Counted from the stretch's first letter, positions 52,351 to 61,676 are shown. The stretch: 64,000 nucleotides of DNA from Methylobacterium oryzae (GCF_021398735.1 NZ_CP090349.1:5454001-5518000), one strand, 5' to 3'. Notes: generated by a model not told the origin, from the letters alone. Made by a program: numbers and translations.

Positions 52351-52458
52351 AACGGGGCCCGGCGGGCGTGCCTCAGCTCTCTGACGGTGATTTCGATCCG
52401 CACCGGGCTGGTCTTCTGCATGCGCGTGAATGGCTCAGCTCAATCCACACGCAGCCGC

Positions 52459-52549
52459 CGTCATTGCGAGCGAAGCGAAGCAATCCAGTAGCGCCACACT
52501 TACGGAGGGCGCGCTGGACCTGGGTCGCTTCGCTGCGCTCGCGATGACG
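52459..52549. repeat. Dispersed palindromic repeat, copy B
   Basis: Arms starting CGTCATTGCGAGCGAAGCGA at 52459 and ending CTTCGCTGCGCTCGCGATG near 52548, same family as 22998-23089. The 31-base centre (about 52489-52519) differs from copy A, so only the arms are conserved. Confidence 0.85.
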
Positions 52550-52618
52550 GAGGGGGCCGACGGCTCCGCCGAGCAGCGAGCGCCGCCGGGGCCGGCGCTC
52601 GACCGTTCGAAACCCCGT

Positions 52619-53800
52619 TCAGGCCCGCCGGAGCGCCAGCGCGGCGATCAGCCCGGCCGCGAGCAGCGCCAGCGCCACCGGCGTCGCCGAGGTCGCCGGC
52701 CAAGCGGAGGCGGCGGCCGTGAACAGCGCCCCGAACGTCATCTGGGTGAAGCCGTAGAGGCTGGAGGCCGACCCGGCGGCGTGCGGGTCGACGTTCATCA
52801 GCCCCGCCACCGCGTTGGGGCTGAGCAGACCGACGCCCACCGCGTAGGCGAAGAGCGGCACGATCAGGCTGACCACGCCGAGCATGCCGGTGCGGTCCAC
52901 GACCAGCAGCGACAGCGCCGCCCCGATACAGAGGAGATTGCCGCTCCGCGCCGCCTTGCGGATCGGCACCCGGGCGGCGAGCCGGCTCGCCAGGACGGCG
53001 CCGCCGACCATGCCGAACACGACGATCAGGCAGTCGAAGCCCACCTCCTGCGAGGAGCGCCCGAGCCGGTCCACGAGGAGGAACGGCGCCACCGCCAGGA
53101 ACGCGTACAGGCTGGTGCCGCCGCAGGCCCCCGCCACCAGGTAGGCCCGGAACACCGGGACCCGCACCAGCCGCAGGTAGCCGGACAGGACGGCGACGAA
53201 GCCCGGCAGCGCCACCTTGTGGCGGTTGGTCTCGGGCAGGGTGAAGACCACGAGCGCGCCCAGCACGGCGACGAGGCCGGCCAGCACCACGAACACCGCG
53301 CGCCAGCCGAAGGCCTCGTTCACCACGCCGCCGATCGCCGGGGCCAGCGCGGGCGTGAGCGTCATCGCGGTGGTGAGGATCGCGAGCTTCCGGGCGGCGT
53401 CCTCGCGGGTCGAGACGTCGCGGACCATCGCCCGGCCGATCACCAGCGAGCCGCAGGCGCCGAGGGATTGCAGGACGCGGGCGACGAGCAGGACCCCGAT
53501 ATTCGGCGCGGGGATCGCGAGCAGCAGGCCGGCGAGGTAGAGGCCGAGTCCCCCGATCAGGATCGGGCGCCGCCCGTACCGGTCCGAGAGCGGCCCGTAG
53601 AGGAGCTGACCGCCCGCGAGCCCGATCAGGTAGACGGTGATCGTCAGCTGCGCGCCGGCGGCGTTGGTGCCGAGGTCGACGGCCGCCGCCGCCAGCGCCG
53701 GCACGAAAATGTGAAGCGCCACCGTCCCGGTCATGGTCACGGCGACGAGGAGCGGCAGGGGGGCCCGGCGCTCCGGCACGGCGGGACGTCGATCAGTCAA
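52619..53800 (-). CDS. Bcr/CflA-family multidrug MFS exporter
   Basis: Encodes 393 residues from TTG, with about twelve helices. VALHIFVPALAAAAVDLGTN, LIGLAGGQLLYGPLSDRYGRRPILIGG and RVLQSLGACGSLVIGRAMVRD match Bcr/CflA drug exporters such as bicyclomycin resistance proteins. The TTG start is preferred because the family starts about here. Probably single-gene transcript. Confidence 0.88.
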   Translation of the reverse strand: MTDRRPAVPERRAPLPLLVAVTMTGTVALHIFVPALAAAAVDLGTNAAGAQLTITVYLIGLAGGQLLYGPLSDRYGRRPILIGGLGLYLAGLLLAIPAPNIGVLLVARVLQSLGACGSLVIGRAMVRDVSTREDAARKLAILTTAMTLTPALAPAIGGVVNEAFGWRAVFVVLAGLVAVLGALVVFTLPETNRHKVALPGFVAVLSGYLRLVRVPVFRAYLVAGACGGTSLYAFLAVAPFLLVDRLGRSSQEVGFDCLIVVFGMVGGAVLASRLAARVPIRKAARSGNLLCIGAALSLLVVDRTGMLGVVSLIVPLFAYAVGVGLLSPNAVAGLMNVDPHAAGSASSLYGFTQMTFGALFTAAASAWPATSATPVALALLAAGLIAALALRRA

Positions 53801-53943
53801 GGGGCCCTACGCGGTTCTCGATCCGGCCGGATGCCGGGGCGCAGCCGCCTTAGAGCAAGGGTCACGCCCGGAGCCATGCCGGCGGAACGCGCCAGGCACG
53901 CGAGGGGCGGGACCGTGCCCGGCCCCGCACCCGGCCGTGCCGC

Positions 53944-54915
53944 CTACTCCTTCGGCAGCGGCTGCGGGGTCGGCAGCGGCGCGTTCAGATCCTTGGTCGG
54001 GCCGCCGACCTCCAGATCCTTCGCCCGCTCGACGGCCTCGGGATTGGCCTTCGCGGCCGGCTCCTTGGCGGCCGGCGCCGTCGGCGCGGTCGGCTCGGCG
54101 GGGATCAGGCTCGAGGGCTGACCCTGCTGGTCGCTGTCATGGGCGCTGGCCGGGGGAGCCGGCGCGTTGCGGTCGCTCGACTCGCCGGTCGTCCGCGGGC
54201 TGCCGGGCGACTTCGCCTCGACCGGCTTGGCGGTGCCGGTATCGGCGGGCTTGGCCGGGCTGTCCTTACCCTCGGACGCCTTGTTGGCGGCGGGCTTGTC
54301 GGCGGACGGCTTGTCGGCGGCGGGCTTGTCCTCGGGCTTGGCCGCGGCGGGCGCGGCCGCCGGCGCGGCGTCGGTCTTCTCGACGGCCGGCAGCGGCTTC
54401 GGCGATTCGGCTAGCGTCCGCAGGTAGGCGATGACGTTGGCCCGCTCCTGCGGCGCAGCGATGCCCGCGTAGGCCATCTTGGTGCCCTTCACGTAGGCCT
54501 TCGGGTTCGTCAGGAACTCGTCGAGGTCGGCGTAGGTCCAGGTGCCGCCCTTCTCCTTCATGGCCGCCGAGTAGTCGAAGCCCGCATGCGCGCCCTTCGG
54601 CCGCTCGACGATGCCGTACAGGTCGGGGCCGACCTTGTTCGGGCCGCCCTTCTCGAAGCTGTGGCAGGCGTGACAGGCCTTGGTGCCGGCCTCGCCCTTC
54701 TCGGCATTGGCGCTCGCGAGGCGGACGGCGATCGGCTCGACCTTGGCCTCGGGCGCCGCGGAGGCGGCCTCGGGCTGCGGCTCGGGCAAGTCGTAGCCGG
54801 CATTGCCCGCCGGCTTCGGGTGGTAGATCAATTCGGCGACGAAACCCGATCCGGCCGCGAACAGAAGGGCGCCGAGGACCGCACCCAGGACCTTGTTCAC
54901 CTCGAACGAGTTCAT
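53944..54915 (-). CDS. Membrane-anchored class I cytochrome c with long acidic/Pro tail
   Basis: Encodes 323 residues. The N-terminal helix (VLGAVLGALLFAAGSGFVAELIYH) anchors the protein; the heme motif CHACH lies near residue 82 and the axial Met in GTKMAYAG. This arrangement is that of CycM-like cytochromes that pass electrons to terminal oxidases in rhizobia. The unusual part is the last about 150 residues: Lys/Pro/Ala-rich repeats (KPAADKPSADKPAANKA) and an acidic end, absent from standard CycM. Start fixed by the anchor and family comparison. Confidence 0.88.
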   Translation of the reverse strand: MNSFEVNKVLGAVLGALLFAAGSGFVAELIYHPKPAGNAGYDLPEPQPEAASAAPEAKVEPIAVRLASANAEKGEAGTKACHACHSFEKGGPNKVGPDLYGIVERPKGAHAGFDYSAAMKEKGGTWTYADLDEFLTNPKAYVKGTKMAYAGIAAPQERANVIAYLRTLAESPKPLPAVEKTDAAPAAAPAAAKPEDKPAADKPSADKPAANKASEGKDSPAKPADTGTAKPVEAKSPGSPRTTGESSDRNAPAPPASAHDSDQQGQPSSLIPAEPTAPTAPAAKEPAAKANPEAVERAKDLEVGGPTKDLNAPLPTPQPLPKE

Positions 54916-55238
54916 GCTCTTCTCGCAACTCGGCCGTGCCGAACGCGCGCCTGACACGGGCGAGCGGGCTCGGACACCGGACATTGGAAGATTTCGAGGT
55001 TGCCTTAGCGGTTCCGGGCGGCTCCTGACAATGCCGCAGGGGCGTTCCGCGTCGCTCCGGCGCAGGATTGTTCCACTGAATTGTCCAGCTTGTCACCGGG
55101 TGGCACCTTTTCTCCACCGCGGCCCGGCCCGTTTCCGCAGGCCCGTTCCCGGGGGACGACAACCAGGGGCCGGCCTGTTAAGCAGCCGGCCGCCTCCCGT
55201 CGCGGCCGCTCGATCCGCGCATCCGGATCCGAATCTCG
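54916..55238. other. Divergent promoter region
   Basis: No gene seen in this 323-base gap between the cytochrome c and kdsB genes. It contains a hairpin near kdsB (GGCCGG-C-CTG / CAG-CCGGCC around 55168-55191) that could lie in the kdsB leader. I identify no regulator site. Confidence 0.4.
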
Positions 55239-55982
55239 ATGTCCGATCCCCTGGTCCTGATCCCGGCGCGCCTCGCCGCGACCCGCCTGCCGAACAAGCC
55301 GCTGGCCGACATCGCCGGCGAGGCCATGATCGTCCATGTCTGGCGCCGGGCCGTCGAGGCCGGGATCGGCCCGGTGGTGGTCGCCACCGACACGGCGGAG
55401 ATCGCCCGCACGGTCGAGGCCGCGGGCGGCCTCGCGGTGATGACCCGGGCCGACCACCCGTCGGGCTCCGATCGCCTCGCCGAGGCCCTGGAGATCGTCG
55501 ATCCGGAGGGCCGCCACGACGTGGTCGTCAACGTGCAGGGTGACCTGCCGACCATCGACCCGGCGATCATCGGCGCCTCCGTCGCGCCGCTCGCCGACCG
55601 CACCGTCGACATCGTCACCCTCTGCGCGCCGATCACCGATCCGCACGAGGCCGACAACCCCAACGTGGTCAAGCTCGTCGGCCACGCGGTCGGTCCCGGG
55701 CGCCTGCGCGCCCTCTACTTCACCCGCGCCCGCGCGCCCTGGGGCGACGGGCCCCTCTGGCACCATATCGGCCTGTACGCCTACCGGCGCACGGCGCTCA
55801 GCCGGTTCGTGGCCCTGCCGCCCGGCGAGCTGGAGGTGCGGGAGAAGCTGGAGCAGCTGCGGGCCCTCGAGGCCGGCATGCGCATCGATGCCGCCATCGT
55901 CGACGACCTGCCGCTGGGCGTCGACACCCCCGCCGACCTGGAACGGGCCCGCGCCCTGCTGCAGGGTCGGCGCCTGAACTGA
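55239..55982 (+). CDS. kdsB: 3-deoxy-manno-octulosonate cytidylyltransferase
   Basis: Encodes 247 residues, typical KdsB length. [55 protein letters not shown] and [13 protein letters not shown] are diagnostic. It activates Kdo as CMP-Kdo for lipopolysaccharide core synthesis. It is 24 bases before pheA, so they may be cotranscribed. Confidence 0.96.
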   Translation: MSDPLVLIPARLAATRLPNKPLADIAGEAMIVHVWRRAVEAGIGPVVVATDTAEIARTVEAAGGLAVMTRADHPSGSDRLAEALEIVDPEGRHDVVVNVQGDLPTIDPAIIGASVAPLADRTVDIVTLCAPITDPHEADNPNVVKLVGHAVGPGRLRALYFTRARAPWGDGPLWHHIGLYAYRRTALSRFVALPPGELEVREKLEQLRALEAGMRIDAAIVDDLPLGVDTPADLERARALLQGRRLN

Positions 55983-56006
55983 CCCGACGAACGAATCCGC
56001 GCCGCC

Positions 56007-56864
56007 ATGACCGACCGCACCATCGCCTACCAGGGTGAGCCCGGGGCCAACTCGCACATCATCTGCGCGGAGGCCTACCCGGACTGGACGCCGCTGCCCT
56101 GCCCGACCTTCGAGGACGCCTTCGCGGCGGTGACGGAGGGGCGCGCGCAGCGGGCGATGATCCCGATCGAGAACTCGATCGCGGGCCGCGTCGCCGACAT
56201 CCACCACCTGATCCCGATCTCGCCGCTGCACATCGTGGCCGAGCACTTCCTGCCGATCCACTTCCAGCTGATGGTCCTGCCGGGCACGAAGCTCGAGGCG
56301 CTGAGGAGCGTCCACAGCCACGTCCACGCGCTGGGCCAGTGCCGCCGCATAATCCGCCGGCTGGGCCTGAAGGCCGTGGTCGCCGGCGACACCGCCGGGG
56401 CGGCCCGCGAGATCGCCGAGATCGGCGACCCGAGCCGGGCGGCCCTGGCGCCCGCTCTCGCCGCCGAGGTCTACGGCCTGGACATCCTCGAGCGCGACGT
56501 CGAGGACGAGGCGCACAACACCACCCGGTTCGTGGTGTTCTCCCCCGAGCCCGAGCCGGTCGCCCAGGGCGCCGAGCCCTGCGTGACGAGCTTCGTGTTC
56601 CGCGTCCGCAACATCCCGGCCGCCCTCTACAAGGCGCTCGGCGGCTTCGCGACCAACGGCGTCAACATGTCGAAGCTCGAGAGCTACATGGTCGACGGCG
56701 AGTTCACCGCCACGCAGTTCTACGCCGAGGTCGACGGCCATCCGGAGGATACGGGCCTCCGCCGCGCGCTGGACGAGCTCGGCTTCTTCTCGCGCGAGCT
56801 GCGGGTGATCGGGACCTACCCGGCCCACCCGTTCCGCGAGGCGGCGCGGCCGCCCGCGGAGTGA
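56007..56864 (+). CDS. pheA: Prephenate dehydratase
   Basis: Encodes 285 residues: a dehydratase domain (IAYQGEPGANSH, PCPTFEDAFAAVTEG, IPIENSIAGRV, HNTTRFVVF with the catalytic TRF) and a C-terminal ACT domain (VRNIPAALYKALGGFATNGVNMSKLESYM) for Phe feedback. It converts prephenate to phenylpyruvate. It lacks the chorismate mutase domain of enteric PheA, consistent with a separate mutase near ffh. It ends four bases from the convergent phosphatase gene. Confidence 0.96.
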   Translation: MTDRTIAYQGEPGANSHIICAEAYPDWTPLPCPTFEDAFAAVTEGRAQRAMIPIENSIAGRVADIHHLIPISPLHIVAEHFLPIHFQLMVLPGTKLEALRSVHSHVHALGQCRRIIRRLGLKAVVAGDTAGAAREIAEIGDPSRAALAPALAAEVYGLDILERDVEDEAHNTTRFVVFSPEPEPVAQGAEPCVTSFVFRVRNIPAALYKALGGFATNGVNMSKLESYMVDGEFTATQFYAEVDGHPEDTGLRRALDELGFFSRELRVIGTYPAHPFREAARPPAE

Positions 56865-56867
56865 TCC

Positions 56868-57635
56868 TCACTCCCGCCGCAGGATGCGGTCGGCGGCCAG
56901 ATCCGACCAGAAGCCCGGCCGGAAATCCCGCTTGAGCGCCTCGGGATCGTAGACGGTCTCGACCCAGGTCAGGAAGTCGAGGCCCTGCGCCTCGCCCTCG
57001 ACGCGGTAGCGGGCGAAGAACGCGTCGAGGATCCCGGTCTTGGCGAAGCGGAGATGGCCGTAGCGGGCGGAGAGCTGCCGGGCGGCCTCGGCCACCGGGC
57101 GGCCCTCGTGCAGGATCAGGTACAGGGCCGAGGCGAGGCCGGCCCGGTCGGCGCCGGACTTGCAGTGCATCACGGCCGGGTACTCGATGCCGGCGAAGAA
57201 CGCCTTGGCGCCGAGGATGGTGGCGCGGTCCGGCGCCTCCCGCGAGCGGAGCACGAACTCGACGAGCTTGAGGCCGTGGCGCTCGCAGGCCTCGCGCTGC
57301 AGCGGCCAGGACCCGTGCTCGCGCCCGCCGCGCAGGGAGATGATCGTCCGCACGCCCTCGGCCCGGAAGCGGGCGAGTTGGTGGGGACCGGGCTGGGCCG
57401 AGCGCCAGACGGCGCCGGTGCCGACCCGGTGCCGGTTGAGGTAGGCGAGGCGGAACACGCCGTGGTCCATCAGCAGCATGCTGGCCCAGGCCATCAGCCG
57501 GTCGCCGGGGCCGGCGATCGGCCGCTCGAAGCGGGCGATCCGGGCCATGCGGCGCGCGTAGCGCGTCTCGGGCTTGAGGAAGCGGTTGAACAAGGCCAGG
57601 CTGCCGAGGGAACGAGCCCGGGCTCTACCAGCCAC
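56868..57635 (-). CDS. Dual-specificity/tyrosine phosphatase-like protein
   Basis: Encodes about 255 residues. The active-site signature HCKSGADRAG (HCx5R) and the upstream VRTIISLRGGRE strand place it in the DSP/cyclophilin-like bacterial tyrosine phosphatase group common in Hyphomicrobiales. A preceding segment MLLMDHGVFRLAYLNRHRV aligns with the family N-terminus. Start is uncertain: GTG at 57635 or ATG at 57548. Substrate unknown, perhaps a phosphorylated lipid or protein. Confidence 0.75.
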   Translation of the reverse strand: MAGRARARSLGSLALFNRFLKPETRYARRMARIARFERPIAGPGDRLMAWASMLLMDHGVFRLAYLNRHRVGTGAVWRSAQPGPHQLARFRAEGVRTIISLRGGREHGSWPLQREACERHGLKLVEFVLRSREAPDRATILGAKAFFAGIEYPAVMHCKSGADRAGLASALYLILHEGRPVAEAARQLSARYGHLRFAKTGILDAFFARYRVEGEAQGLDFLTWVETVYDPEALKRDFRPGFWSDLAADRILRRE

Positions 57636-57798
57636 CCGGCGGCCCGGCAATTCGCGGGCCCGGCCCCCGACCGGCACGCGGTCGACCACACCGACGCGAT
57701 CCGGCGCCGTTCTTGCCTTCACTCCGCCCGGATCGGCATCGAACCTGCGCGGACCGCGCGAGTTATCCGCCGGTCGGACGATGGGAGGCCCGAGGCCC

Positions 57799-58305
57799 AT
57801 GAGCACGCGCACCACGAGCATCCGCCGGGCCCGCGAGGCCGACCTCGGCGGCTTGTCCAAGGTGTTCGACGCGTCGTGGCGCGAGGCCTATCGCGGCATC
57901 ATCCCGGGCGTCGCCCTGGAGCGGCTGATCTCGACCCGGGACCGGGCGTGGTGGCGGGGCGCCCTGCGCCGCGGCCGGCCGATCGCGGTGGTCGAGACGG
58001 GCGAACTCGTCGTCGGCTACGCGGCCTACGGGCGAACGCGCAGCCGGTCCCTCGGCACCGAGGCGGAGATTGACGAACTCTACCTGCTGCCGGAGTACCA
58101 GGGCGTCGGCCTGGGCCGCCGCCTGTTCCGGGCGGTGCGCAACGACCTCGCGGATCACGGCTTCGCGCGGCTCGGCGTGTGGAGCCTGGAGGACAACGCC
58201 CGCGCGAGCGCCTTCTACGAGGGGCTCGGCGGCGTCGCCGGCCCGCGGGTGCTGGACCGCGTGGCGGGCCTCCCGCTCCCGAAGGTCGGGTTTCTCTTCG
58301 GCTAA
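57799..58305 (+). CDS. GNAT-family N-acetyltransferase
   Basis: Encodes 168 residues. IRRAREADLGGLSKVFDASW, the acetyl-CoA motif ELYLLPEYQGVGLGRRLF and SLEDNARASAFYEGLGG match RimI/PhnO-like GNATs. GGAGG ten bases before the ATG supports the start. Substrate unknown. Divergent from the phosphatase gene. Confidence 0.85.
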   Translation: MSTRTTSIRRAREADLGGLSKVFDASWREAYRGIIPGVALERLISTRDRAWWRGALRRGRPIAVVETGELVVGYAAYGRTRSRSLGTEAEIDELYLLPEYQGVGLGRRLFRAVRNDLADHGFARLGVWSLEDNARASAFYEGLGGVAGPRVLDRVAGLPLPKVGFLFG

Positions 58306-58416
58306 CGTTTTCCAGCGCTCGTTGCCGGGCCGTACCATCGACTGATTTGCTTTGCCAGGCGGCGCCTCTAAGAGATCCGGGAAGCGGACGAGACCGCATT
58401 CCGGAAGCGACAGGCC

Positions 58417-58950
58417 ATGAAGATCGACGCCATCCCGCTCGGCAAGAAGCCGCCGCACGACGTCAACGTGATCGTCGAGGTGCCGCTCGGCGGCGAGCCG
58501 ATCAAGTACGAGATGGACAAGGAATCCGGTGCGCTGGTCGTCGACCGGTTCCTGTACACGCCGATGTTCTACCCGGGCAATTACGGCTTCATCCCCCACA
58601 CCCTGTCGGGCGACGGCGATCCCTGCGACGTGCTGGTGGCCAACACCCGCGCCGTGCTGCCGGGCGCGATCATCAGCGCGCGTCCCGTGGGCGTGATGGT
58701 GATGCAGGACGAGGGCGGCGAGGACGAGAAGATCATCGCGGTGCCCTCGCGCCACCTGACCAAGCGCTACGACCGGGTCGAGAACTACACCGACCTGCCC
58801 GACATCACGATCCAGCAGATCCAGCACTTCTTCGAGCACTACAAGGATCTGGAGCCCGGCAAGTGGGTCAAGTTCGTCCGCTGGGGCGACAAGGAGGAGG
58901 CCCACCGGCTGATCGAGGAAGCGATCGAGCGCGGCAAGGCCAAGAAGTAA
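58417..58950 (+). CDS. ppa: Inorganic pyrophosphatase
   Basis: Encodes 177 residues, exact size for family I. The signature [33 protein letters not shown] and the late [16 protein letters not shown] are diagnostic. It hydrolyses pyrophosphate with Mg and pulls biosynthetic reactions forward; cytoplasmic hexamer. Single gene followed by a hairpin. Confidence 0.97.
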   Translation: MKIDAIPLGKKPPHDVNVIVEVPLGGEPIKYEMDKESGALVVDRFLYTPMFYPGNYGFIPHTLSGDGDPCDVLVANTRAVLPGAIISARPVGVMVMQDEGGEDEKIIAVPSRHLTKRYDRVENYTDLPDITIQQIQHFFEHYKDLEPGKWVKFVRWGDKEEAHRLIEEAIERGKAKK

Positions 58951-58989
58951 GGGTGTTCCGGCCGCTCCTCCGGGGAGCGGCCCGTACCC
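58951..58989. terminator. Hairpin between ppa and gamma-carbonic anhydrase genes
   Basis: Core 9-bp stem GGCCGCTCC / GGAGCGGCC with a 5-base loop, extended by GGGT/ACCC outer pairs. It fills the 40-base gap between two convergent genes and likely serves both directions. No long T-run. Confidence 0.55.
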
Positions 58990-58990
58990 G

Positions 58991-59524
58991 TCAGCCGTCG
59001 ATGCGGCGCAGCCCGGCCCGGTAGCGCCGGGCATTCTCCACATAGCGCAGGGCGGCCTGCCGCAGACCCTCGATCGCGGCCTCGTCGAGGGTGCGCACGG
59101 CCTTGGCCGGCGCCCCGACGATCAGGCTGTGATCCGGGAACTCCTTGCCCTCGGTGACCAGCGCGTTGGCGCCGACGAGGCAGCCGCGGCCGATCCGGGC
59201 CCCGTTCAGAACCGTCGCCCCCATGCCGACGAGGCTGCCGTCCCCGATGGTGCAGCCGTGCACGATCGCGCCGTGCCCGATCGTGACGTCGGTCCCGATC
59301 ACGAGGGGGAAGCCGGGATCGACGTGCATGATCACGCCTTCCTGGACGTTGGTGCGGTCGCCGATGCGGATCGGCTCGTTGTCGCCGCGCAGGGCCGCGC
59401 CGAACCAGATGCCGACATCGAGGCCGAGATGCACCCGGCCGATCACCTGCGCGTCGGGCGCGATCCAGACCCGGGCCGGGTCGGCGAGGTCGGGGACGTG
59501 CTCGTCGAGGGCATAGAGCGGCAT
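58991..59524 (-). CDS. Gamma-class carbonic anhydrase-like protein
   Basis: Encodes 177 residues of the left-handed beta-helix (hexapeptide) fold: ARVWIAPDAQVIGRVHLG, IWFGAALRGDNEPIRIG, VQEGVIMHVDPG, TIGHGAIVHGC, LVGMGATVLNG. The conserved zinc histidines (MHVD, GHGAIVHG) are present. Such proteins interconvert CO2 and bicarbonate or act in other hexapeptide enzymes. Probably soluble. Confidence 0.88.
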   Translation of the reverse strand: MPLYALDEHVPDLADPARVWIAPDAQVIGRVHLGLDVGIWFGAALRGDNEPIRIGDRTNVQEGVIMHVDPGFPLVIGTDVTIGHGAIVHGCTIGDGSLVGMGATVLNGARIGRGCLVGANALVTEGKEFPDHSLIVGAPAKAVRTLDEAAIEGLRQAALRYVENARRYRAGLRRIDG

Positions 59525-59682
59525 GGCGGCCTTTCACGGAAGAGCGGTGGTATCGGCCGCGCGGCGCGGCCGGGATCGCGACAGATGACGCGCGGCACGT
59601 GTCGCGGGAATGGTACGGCGCGTCCAGGCTGCCAATGCTAGGCTGGCTCCGCAAGCGGTCGTGACCCGGATCGGAGACAGAG

Positions 59683-59961
59683 ATGGCACGCCTCCCGGCC
59701 CTGATCGGTCTGACGCTTCTCCTGCTGACGCAGGGGGCCGGGGCCGCGGACCTGCGGGGGCCGGCGGCGCTGGGCCGGTTCCGGGCGACGTGCGAGGATC
59801 TCGGGACCTTCTGCTTCGCCGACGCCTGCGGCGGCGATCAGATCGCGGCGGCCGAGGGCTGCCGGGCGCGCTGTCCGAGCGCGTCGATCGTCGAGGTCGT
59901 CCCGGCCGCCTGCCCGCTGCCGGACGGTCGGTCCGTGCCGATCCTCCGGCGCCGCGGCTGA
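59683..59961 (+). CDS. Small exported Cys-rich hypothetical protein
   Basis: Encodes 92 residues. A signal peptide (LPALIGLTLLLLTQGAGA) precedes a mature part with six cysteines: ATCEDLGTFCFADACGG, GCRARC and AACPLPDGR, likely forming disulfides in the periplasm. No family recognised. Confidence 0.65.
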   Translation: MARLPALIGLTLLLLTQGAGAADLRGPAALGRFRATCEDLGTFCFADACGGDQIAAAEGCRARCPSASIVEVVPAACPLPDGRSVPILRRRG

Positions 59962-60069
59962 GAATCGGCCGCGATCGAGGGCCGGGAGAAATATCGGACG
60001 TCCGCGGCAACGAAACGCGGAACGCGGCATTGACCGTTTCGAACACGCTAACAACGGAGACGCGGACAG

Positions 60070-60285
60070 ATGCTCGCGAACGCGCGCGATGCCCGCCGGC
60101 GCACGAAGCTGACCAGCGATCTCCGTCCGCCCGAAGCGGGAGCGAACGCCGATCCCGTCCTGTACGGCGTGGCCGCGGGTCTGGCGGCCCTGTTCCCGCC
60201 CGTGATGCTGCGCTCGGAGGCCTCGCCCGAGACGCACCGCGCCTCCGAGACCTCGCGGGCGCCGGACGCGACCGGCACCCGCTGA
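60070..60285 (+). CDS. Small hypothetical protein
   Basis: Encodes 71 residues with GGAG ten bases upstream. A short hydrophobic stretch (VLYGVAAGLAALFPPVML) sits between Arg/Lys-rich N-terminal and Ser/Thr/Ala-rich C-terminal parts. No family recognised. Confidence 0.45.
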   Translation: MLANARDARRRTKLTSDLRPPEAGANADPVLYGVAAGLAALFPPVMLRSEASPETHRASETSRAPDATGTR

Positions 60286-60314
60286 GGCTAGGACCGGTCG
60301 GCGCAGGCTCCCCC

Positions 60315-60479
60315 TCAGGCCGCGAGCCGGACGAGGAGGAGGAGGGTCGCCAGGAGCGGCGACGCCGCGGCGAGCCAGAGGGCGCCCGGATGGAAGCCCT
60401 CGGGTCCCGAGAAGCGCGCGGTCCTCGTCACCGCGGGACGCAGGGGATCCCCGCGTCCGATCCCGATCCCGACTGGCAT
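60315..60479 (-). CDS. Small single-pass membrane protein
   Basis: A 54-residue frame (MPVGIGIGRGDPLRPAVTR ... then ALWLAAASPLLATLLLLV) with a C-terminal membrane helix. GAGGAG seven bases from the ATG is an excellent ribosome binding site. Function unknown; the topology suggests a tail-anchored protein. Confidence 0.6.
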   Translation of the reverse strand: MPVGIGIGRGDPLRPAVTRTARFSGPEGFHPGALWLAAASPLLATLLLLVRLAA

Positions 60480-60573
60480 CCGCGCACTCCTCGATACCGG
60501 AGGAGTGAGCGCCGACGTCCCTCAAGAGCGTCTGAATCGGCGGCCGTCGTCGTTCGGCGTGGTGAACCGGCCC

Positions 60574-61089
60574 TTAAAGGGCCCGGTCGAACTTCAGCTC
60601 GCCGTTCGGGCTCTTCAGAACGAGCTGCGAGCCGACCATGTCCCACACCGCCGAGGTGCGCAGGGCGATGAAGAACGCCTGCTCGGCGGCCGCGAGGCCC
60701 TTGTCGCAGCTCTTCTTGGTGAGCGCGAGCGGGCCGACGGCGATGTGCTGCTCCTTGAGCGGGAAGGCGGTCGCCGCGAAGGTGTTGCAGCCGCCGTAGC
60801 CGCGGGCGCGGTACTGCTTGTCGATGATGAAGCTCGGCCGGTCGCCGCCCGTGAACGGCTTGCCGTTCAGGCTCACGGCGGTCCAGGTCGAGTCCAGCGG
60901 GAACATCTTCTCGCTGGCCTTGGTCCCCGGCACGTACTGGGGCTTCTTCTCCTCCTCGCCGCCCGGCCGGCGGTTGCCCCGGCCGAAGCCCGTGGGCGAG
61001 CCGCCCATCTGCGCCTGCGCCTGCGTCGCCGCGGTCAGGTCCATGGCCAGCACGGCACAGGCCAAGCTCGCGATCAGCACCCCTCTCAT
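60574..61089 (-). CDS. META-domain (HslJ-like) exported protein
   Basis: Encodes 171 residues. A signal peptide (LIASLACAVLAMDLTAATQAQA) precedes a Gly/Arg-rich linker and a META domain: DSTWTAVSLNGKPFTGGDRPS, ARGYGGCNTFAATAF, KKSCDKGLAAAEQAFFIAL. Periplasmic; HslJ-type META proteins are linked to stress or drug resistance with no known activity. Start at 61089 chosen for the signal peptide. Divergent from the HTH gene. Confidence 0.8.
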   Translation of the reverse strand: MRGVLIASLACAVLAMDLTAATQAQAQMGGSPTGFGRGNRRPGGEEEKKPQYVPGTKASEKMFPLDSTWTAVSLNGKPFTGGDRPSFIIDKQYRARGYGGCNTFAATAFPLKEQHIAVGPLALTKKSCDKGLAAAEQAFFIALRTSAVWDMVGSQLVLKSPNGELKFDRAL

Positions 61090-61311
61090 CGTCCAGTCCC
61101 CATGTCGCGCGCGCCGCGCGCAGGTCATCCCGGTCCGGAAGCGCCGCGCGGGCCGCGCGGTCCGGCCCCTCGCGTGGGCCGCTCCGAATCCTTGCGCCTT
61201 GCCGGATGCGACAGGATTTCAGCACAATTATGGTCGCGCTCGGCCGAAGACCGCCCGGAAACGATCCGGGACCGCGATCGTTGTTGATCAGTGCGAAGCA
61301 GGAGGATCACC

Positions 61312-61635
61312 TTGGCAGGATCGGACGAGGGCGCGCAGAGCGGGACCCGGGCGCTCGCCATGACCCCGGCGCAGTCGCGGGCGGCTCGCGGGCTGCTCGG
61401 CTGGTCGGAGGCCGATCTCGCCGGCAAGGTCGGCCTGGACGAGCGATTCGTGCGGGATTTCGAGGGCGGCTATAGCGACGCGCCTAGTGGCCAAGTCGAG
61501 GCCCTGCGCAGCGCCCTCAGCGCCGCCGGTGCGGTCTTCCGCGACGCGCCGACGCCGGGCGTCCACCTCGCGGCGGGCCGGGGCGTCGACGAGGGCACCC
61601 GCGCCGACGCGCTCACCACCGAGAACGATCGCTGA
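61312..61635 (+). CDS. XRE-like helix-turn-helix protein
   Basis: Encodes 107 residues from TTG preceded by AGGAGG at six bases, an optimal spacing. The HTH core is TPAQSRAARGLLGWSEADLAGKVGL and DERFVRDFEGG, like XRE-family DNA-binding domains. It may regulate itself or the downstream genes. No recognised partner domain. Confidence 0.7.
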   Translation: MAGSDEGAQSGTRALAMTPAQSRAARGLLGWSEADLAGKVGLDERFVRDFEGGYSDAPSGQVEALRSALSAAGAVFRDAPTPGVHLAAGRGVDEGTRADALTTENDR

Positions 61636-61652
61636 CACCCGCCGGCCGGCCC

Positions 61653-61676
61653 GAACGCGCCGCTCATGGCGCGTTC
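61653..61676. repeat. Perfect inverted repeat
   Basis: Arms GAACGCGCC and GGCGCGTTC (9 bp, perfect) with loop GCTCAT, 18 bases after the HTH stop. Either a terminator or an operator. Confidence 0.5.
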
